64,000 bases of DNA, from positions 868,056 to 932,055 of the forward strand of contig KB445800.1 in assembly GCA_000320605.2 (NCBI GenBank), written 5' to 3'. The notes beneath the pieces were generated by a model. That model was given only the letters and a program-made list of their open reading frames with translations. It was not told the origin of the DNA and searched no databases. The position numbers were made by a program, and so were the translations under genes. Below are positions 58,283 through 64,000 of the stretch, piece by piece. The DNA comes from Gelatoporia subvermispora B (lineage: Eukaryota; Basidiomycota; Agaricomycetes; Polyporales; Gelatoporiaceae). The first letter of the stretch is position 1, and every line of letters begins with the position of its first letter.

Positions 58283-61200
58283 GCGCGTGCGCAGAGAAGG
58301 AGGGTGTATCCACAAGCGGAAGACCGGTGTCCCAAGAGGGGCCTTTCGGGAAGGCCGGGAAGCAGCAGACCACCTGTGGCGACAGCGCAGACCGCCATGG
58401 AGCTCGCTCGTCTCGCCCAGATTCGCCTGGCCGCTACGACAAATCACCTCGTCGACTCAGGTCCGCTCCTATCGAACATACGTAGCACGTCCACAAGTCC
58501 ACCCTGAGCGTTAGCAAAGCCCAGATCACCATCGACTCGAGCTATGGCAGATGCTGCGCGACCTAGAGCTGCGAGACGCCCGTGCGGGTCCAGCCTTTGC
58601 TTGGGTGTGAAACCGGCTATGATGTCGAGTGTGGGTAAGATGAACAGGAGGAGGTAGGAGGCGGCTCATGTGGTGTCGTGCCGTGCGTTGGCGAGCTCGG
58701 AGGGTGCAAGTATTCGGAATTTCGTGCGTGGAGCCGCTCACGCGGTGGGGTCACTTAGGCGATTGTCGGACCCTCAGATCGTGAAAGAGATCTGCTCGAC
58801 ATACCAAAAATCACATGCGTTTTATGTGCGCTCGTGACACGAGCGCGCACAGGCGCGCACCTGCGTGCACGCAGGCTCGGCAGCAAGCGCGACAACTTGC
58901 AAGGGCCGCATATGTCCACCTGCACTCACGTTCTTGCAAAAGCTTGTCTTCCCAGTGCCCCTCGGAGTCCGTTCTCGCATCTGTGGTGATTATCTGGCCG
59001 TCGGGTATGTGATAGTGGCCTGTGTAAACCGGCCTGAGGCCTCCCAAGTCCTCAGGTCCGAAACCCGCCGAGGATGAAGATTCAGACGAAGGAGAGAATT
59101 GGCACCAAGCATCTTCGTGACAGTAAATGTAAGAAGTCGGGATAGAGTGTCATATGAAATGCTACGCACCTTCGTTGCAGTGAATGTAAGAAGTGAAGAG
59201 CAAGTGAAGAGACACTGCAACGAAGTTGAACATATACATGACGTCCGGCAACGGGTGGCTGACAAATAGCTAAAACAGATAACGGTCCATATATGGAATG
59301 CATCGATGTTTGACTCTAGGGAAAGGTGAACGTGCAATCGAATTGCGGTCACGGCCTGCAGCATATTCGTTACTCCCCTCGACTGTACATCAGGCCTTAA
59401 CATATGAAGTGCGCTGTGTTGTGCTCTGCAGGATCATATCAGGACCGAGGCCCTATCCAGAACCCAGACCGTGCATCGTGAACTCATTCAAGCTCGAATG
59501 ACACGCGGGTAACACAAAGTTTCGTTAATCATCAACACTAGCGGAGAGTGCGTTCCTCGTATCACACATTCCCTGGATCAAATGAGAGACGGGCCCTTCT
59601 GCATAATTAGTTATCCATGTTCTCGCCGTCCATGCACGTCATGTATGCTTTCCATCGGGAACGCAAGTGCTTCTATCACTGCCCCGCACTGACTCCACAT
59701 AGGTGAATTGCCTGCAGGCAGGAATAATCACCCACAACTGCACGCTGCGGGCAACCATCGTCGCTCAACCTGGTTAACGAACGGGCAGGTATCTCCCAAC
59801 TGACGCCCTGGCAAGACCACGTTCATGAGAAATATGAAGGTTCGTGCTTCAAGTTATCAATAGACATTACGAGATCGCAAACGGCCTGACGCCAAATGCT
59901 GTCAACGGGACCTTCCTGCTCCAACATCGTACGTGCAAAACAGAACGAATAAGAATATAGGTGATACTCCTCCATCGCGGAATCTTCCTTCCAATGAGGG
60001 GAGTTTTATATCGTCGAAAGCTTCACAACGCACTTATTGACAATGAGGCTACAATAAATACTGGGCATCGACACTGGTAGCAGTGTGATAATCTGCGTCT
60101 GGGAGATTCGGCGGATTATAAAATGGCATTCGGCCATCTCCATGTCGCTCATGTCGAGTCATCACGGAATTTGGGCTTGAAGTGGGTGATTGACAAGCTT
60201 TCTGACCAATCAAAGAGGATACCTTAAAGGCCACTCAGGACCCGCGTCGTACGGCCATGCAAAGACGGTCGGCTGAAATAGTTTGCGTCGTCCCGTTCAC
60301 CGCTAATTTATAGTCAGATAAGCTTTGAGGGGTCGCAATGAAATGACCTCTCAGCACCTCGCAGTTCCATTGTGCTTGCGCTCCGCATCTCATGCTATAT
60401 CGCAGCATCTACAGCATTAAATCATTCCCTCTGCCATGCTGCACTACAAACTACTTGAGAGAGTGCAATATTTCAGTAACTCGAAACTGGGGACCCTTGC
60501 ACAAAGGTAAGTTGACTTAGGGAACGGTATGATGGTGAAAATACCGGGAGACAAGAACTACACCGGTTTGGCTCGAAGTCCAGTCATGCCACCTTGGACC
60601 CTCGTTTCCTCGAGACATGCTCCAACCCACGAGCTCTCGAGAAAGGTTACACAAATCGGGACATTCCCTCTTAGCCTGAGATATCTAAGCTCGATGTTGC
60701 ACAACAAGTAATGTTAACTTTAGAGGTCACCTTCGCCAGACATACAACCGCGTGCCCAACTCTCGAGTCAAAATAGTATAGTATCCGAAACGTGTTTACT
60801 GTGGAAGTAGGTCGGATGACAGCGCATGTACAGCACAGACAAAGCTACTAGTGGGAATGCTCGGACAAGGAAGAGTGCATGCTTGGCATGTTGCAGGCAG
60901 TAGTCGCCGGCGTACAAAGTCGCTAAGCCTGCAGTCTTTGCGCGCGGTATTGACTTACTGCGCAATTAACAGGTTCCTGTTGAGAGATGTGATCTCTTCT
61001 CCCTTGGACGGAGATATGGACTGCGGTGCTAGCGAAATCAGACGACAGGATATGGTATTTATGCATCATTTTGGTAGTCACCAGGCCGCATTTCAATGAC
61101 AGTTTTTTGACACGACATCTGCGCCGTTCGTGTCCGAGAGATCATCTGCATCCAGCCGCTAGGCATTTACTACGACTGACACGTAGTAGTCGGTCGTGTG

Positions 61201-62037
61201 AGCAACGGGAGGCCTCAACTGTGACACGTTATGTCAGTTAGTATTTGTCAGTTGGTGGTGAGACATTGACCCCTAGCCCTGTCAAGGGACTACGCGTACT
61301 CTTTAGAATGCATGGCTGTTCGATGGGAGAGCCCTCCGGAGCCTATCAATGCCGTGTAACGGATCCATGCTATCTGGGGTTTTTCAGATCCCGATACCGA
61401 ACGCAATTCGCACCCAGCGAAAAACGGAAGGACTGGTCCTGAACCGTTGCGCCCCGGTGGCCCCCGTAGGATTGCTGTAGAAGCTACGAATAGAACAATA
61501 CACGCTGCAAGCGATGTCCCGGCTCGAATGCTTACAGAGGTGTTGGTGATTCGCTCTCCGAGCGAAGTGAGGCCAGAGGCACTTGTGACCTCATACATCA
61601 TTGTGGTAATGTTACAAAGTAGCAGTGACGTCATCCCTAACGGAACTTTTGTTGAGGCTGCGACCGGAATTGGTGAGGTTTTACACAATGACGCGGAATG
61701 ATCAGAGAACAGACCCGCTGCACTGCGGCCGCAAGGAACAGTTCCCCGGTAGACGATGCGTCAAAGACCTGCAGTGGACACTCAACGCTTCAGGACTGTC
61801 TTCCGAGACTGTCCAACGACACTGAAACGAACATCTGTGTACAAGATATGTATACTAGACAACAGCGCAGCGTATGAGTAGACCGAGATGGGCTTACCCA
61901 TGCAAGTACTAGAGTATGCTGTATTTAATAGATCCAATTCTCTAACAGTCGTATGACGATCCGTCCGATGGGTATGCAGAACGTCCAATATTATTTCCCT
62001 TCGACCGCGTACCAACTTGCGCTGCCCTCGGGCTGTC
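58283..62037. other. 3.7-kb gene-poor interval
   Basis: No gene can be supported. A minus-strand frame at 61688-61290 includes SLAACIVLFVASTAILRGPP, a possible membrane helix, and another at 60965-60768 has LVRAFPLVALSVLYM. They could be exons of a decayed or unrecognised multi-pass membrane gene. Locally duplicated words (59107-59138 and 59166-59195) share ttcgt-g-cagt-aatgtaagaagt. A run of short cg palindromes lies at 58825-58880. The rest looks like ordinary intergenic DNA. Confidence 0.35.
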
Positions 62038-64000
62038 CTAGAAATAATTACCCGACAGGGTCTCGCTGTAATCGACATCCTCCGCCGCAAGACGTTGCAA
62101 ATGATACTTCTCTAGAATCCTCGCTACGCGACGTTCATCATACACGCCATGTCTGAGCAGTTTCTTGCGAGGTACGGGCGGGAGCGTTGCAAATACGCTA
62201 CGTGCGAGGGCGACCTGAGCGAGGTACTCGCCTGTGGGCATGCGTGGCGGGTAGCGTGGCTCGGCCGCCAGCACGCGCTCTATCGTCCCGTGTGCGCGGA
62301 TAAACCGCAGCGCCCGCGCGGGACCGACATGCTTGATCCGCTGTGAGAAGTCCGTTCCGAGTAGTAGGGCAAAGTCGACGAATCCTGCACGGTCCAGCTG
62401 TAGGCCCGCGCGCAGTTCCGCGCCAGAGATGACGTGCAGCGGGCCGCGCCGGTTCGTCAGGTTCCGCAACAGTGGCGCCTCGTAGACCAGCACGTCCTGT
62501 GCGGAAAAGTAATATTTAGTACGCGTTGACAGAAGAGATATATGAGGGGATGTGTAGGAGCTCACGGTGTCCTCGCTCGCGACGTAGTCTCCAAGTCCCT
62601 GCAGGACGAGCGCAGACGCAAGCGCCTCGGCCTCGTACGGCCCGTCCGTAACGATGCATGGCACACCCATCGCGTCAATGATCTCCTTGCATTGTTCGTA
62701 TGTCTCTACCGTCGGCGGGTTTGTGCGCCGCCGGTACGACTCGGACATAAGCGTGCTCTTCTCCTCAAGCGCCGCGAGATGCGCGCGCACCACCTCTGCC
62801 TCCCCGTCACCTGCGGACACGGACTCGGCGAGCCGCTCCCAGATCGCGCCCTCCTCGAGCGTGAGCTGATGCTGCGTCTTCGACATCACGTACTCCGTGC
62901 GCGCGTCCGCGGCTGCATCCGCAGGGTCTGCGTCGGAGTCGGCCGGCGAGTATGACTGCACGGGTACGGGCAACGGCTCCGGAAGGGATGTGAGCTGGGA
63001 CATGCTCCGCTGAAATTGCTGCCAGAGGTTTGCAAGCGCAGCTGGGATATCTTCCTCTACGACTCCATCGCGGGACGCAGACAGAGCTTTCGACAGCTCT
63101 TCCGGGGTGTCAAGCAAGTCATGCATCTCTTGAACAGAGATAGTAGAGGTTTCAGCCGCTGGTTCGTCTGAGATCGCGGCTTCTGGTTCTGGCTTTGAAG
63201 CTGCCTTCTCGACCACTATGGTGCCCGCTTCTCTTCTGAGTTTCGAGTCCAGAGATGCAGTATCGTCAAATGTCGGGTCCTGCGAATATGTGATCTCATG
63301 CGCATGAGTTGGAGGATATCCCATCCGTTCAAAAACATCGTCGGGGATCTCGCTTGCGAAGTCGTCAAAATCTGAGATCCGAACAGAGGCAACTGCATCA
63401 ACCAGAGAGGTCAAGTCTTCATCTATGTCATCAACAGTTTGTATGCGGTCGTGAAGATGGTGTGAGGGCCCTCTGTGGTGGAGTCCGTCCGTAGAGGCTT
63501 CGAGTGTCGTGCCAAAGGGATGCCCCGCTACGTCTTGCGAGACATGCACCCTTTCAAGACCACACGTTTGAGAAATTTTGCGGAAATCGATGTCATGAAG
63601 CTCATGGTGGTAGCCTTCAAGTCGCGTTGCCCATTGATGCTCGATGGCACTCGACCTAGTGAGCGTTTCTTCCTCGGCAGACTCTTCAGAGATTAACGCT
63701 GGCAGCTCAGTTATCCTCTGTACGTCACTTGTTATCGTCCGCAAGACGTCTTCAGCGCGCTCACGTTCCTCTTCTTGTAGGTCAGAAAGTTTCGAGACCA
63801 GAGTCGACATCTTCTGGACACGCTCTAGGCGCTCATTTTCTAGCATTCCGCGCGCAGTGTCCTGCCGACGAACGTGTTGTCGTCGCTCGTTCTGAAAGAT
63901 ACATGGAGGGCTTGAGGGATCAGGATCGCTTCTGTAGTATGTATTACTCACCTCCATGGCCTTCGCAATATTCCGCTCCTTGCCATCGAACACACATATA
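62038..64000 (-). CDS. XPG/Rad2-family PIN-like nuclease, 3' part; complement(join(62038..62496,62566..63891,63952..>64000))
   Basis: This is a structure-specific nuclease-like protein of the FEN1/XPG superfamily, in the agaricomycete group usually named PIN domain-like proteins. The N-terminal nuclease half lies beyond the window, where the last visible segment reads FDGKERNIAKAME. A long charged coiled-coil and acidic linker follows (about 400 residues). The XPG-I half then has AMGVPCIVTDGPYEAEALAS and YVASEDT joined across an intron to DVLVYEAPLLRNLT, giving the acidic metal ligands. Next are DFALLLGTDFSQRIKHVGPA (helix-hairpin-helix region, with Asp), and a C-terminal helical part ending SGNYF at 62038. 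Introns at 62497-62565 and 63892-63951 have clean GT-AG ends and phase 0. XPG itself acts in nucleotide excision repair; whether this paralogue does is unknown. Confidence 0.85.
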   Translation of the reverse strand, partial: ICVFDGKERNIAKAMEVSNTYYRSDPDPSSPPCIFQNERRQHVRRQDTARGMLENERLERVQKMSTLVSKLSDLQEEERERAEDVLRTITSDVQRITELPALISEESAEEETLTRSSAIEHQWATRLEGYHHELHDIDFRKISQTCGLERVHVSQDVAGHPFGTTLEASTDGLHHRGPSHHLHDRIQTVDDIDEDLTSLVDAVASVRISDFDDFASEIPDDVFERMGYPPTHAHEITYSQDPTFDDTASLDSKLRREAGTIVVEKAASKPEPEAAISDEPAAETSTISVQEMHDLLDTPEELSKALSASRDGVVEEDIPAALANLWQQFQRSMSQLTSLPEPLPVPVQSYSPADSDADPADAAADARTEYVMSKTQHQLTLEEGAIWERLAESVSAGDGEAEVVRAHLAALEEKSTLMSESYRRRTNPPTVETYEQCKEIIDAMGVPCIVTDGPYEAEALASALVLQGLGDYVASEDTVSSYTSPHISLLSTRTKYYFSAQDVLVYEAPLLRNLTNRRGPLHVISGAELRAGLQLDRAGFVDFALLLGTDFSQRIKHVGPARALRFIRAHGTIERVLAAEPRYPPRMPTGEYLAQVALARSVFATLPPVPRKKLLRHGVYDERRVARILEKYHLQRLAAEDVDYSETLSGNYF

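Noticed and set aside
58815..58880. Run of gcgcac/cgtgca palindromes as a possible transposon end
   Set aside because: There is no partner inverted repeat or target-site duplication nearby; it looks like simple low-complexity DNA.
1..64000. CRISPR arrays, operons, ribosome binding sites
   Set aside because: The window is eukaryotic with introns; no regularly spaced repeats with unique spacers were seen.

Overview
The window is nuclear DNA from a basidiomycete, almost certainly an agaricomycete, and the gene content fits a wood-decay mushroom (Polyporales-like). The evidence is: dense genes on both strands; many GT-AG introns of about 50-70 nt that break almost every gene; a secreted AA9 cellulose-active lytic polysaccharide monooxygenase; a multi-exon cytochrome P450; a DUF6533-type 7-TM protein; SRPK-like kinases in tandem; and a WW-like-domain membrane protein of a type common in mushrooms. 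Gene structures were assembled by hand from reading frames, splice signals and family patterns. Exon coordinates given explicitly were checked for phase; the others are envelopes.

Left part (1-9.9 kb): a WW-like/TM protein (-), coatomer alpha subunit (-), and a divergently transcribed RSC8/SWI3 chromatin-remodelling subunit (+) sharing a 285-bp promoter with it. From 10 to 23 kb lies an accessory stretch: a DUF6533 7-TM protein (-), two tandem intact SRPK-like kinases with altered catalytic loops (+), a hypothetical gene, a truncated copy of the AA9 3' end, and the full AA9 gene (-).

Middle (24-45.6 kb): a Gin4/Hsl1/Nim1-type cell-cycle kinase (+), a small type-I metacaspase (-), a decayed aldehyde dehydrogenase pseudogene (-), a Tlg1/syntaxin-6-like SNARE (+), an MGRN1-like RING E3 ligase (-), ribosomal protein uL15/RPL28 (-), RNA polymerase II subunit RPB11 (+), mitochondrial GTPase MTG1 (-) with a 1,565-nt GC-rich first intron, and a basic nuclear-looking hypothetical protein (-).

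Right part: a 7-kb GC-rich stretch without a convincing gene (45.6-52.6 kb) that carries three tandem ~0.2-kb repeats, then a cytochrome P450 (-), a zinc alcohol dehydrogenase (-), a 3.7-kb gene-poor interval and the 3' part of an XPG/Rad2-family nuclease (-) that runs off the end.

Most genes are unrelated housekeeping functions (COPI transport, chromatin, translation, transcription, mitochondrial ribosome assembly). No biosynthetic cluster, CRISPR array or clear transposase was found. The most unusual signals are an apparent 2-nt microexon in the AA9 gene, an 8-nt microexon through the P450 I-helix motif, the giant GC-rich MTG1 intron, the kinase pair with non-canonical catalytic motifs, and a RING domain with a ~65-residue insertion.
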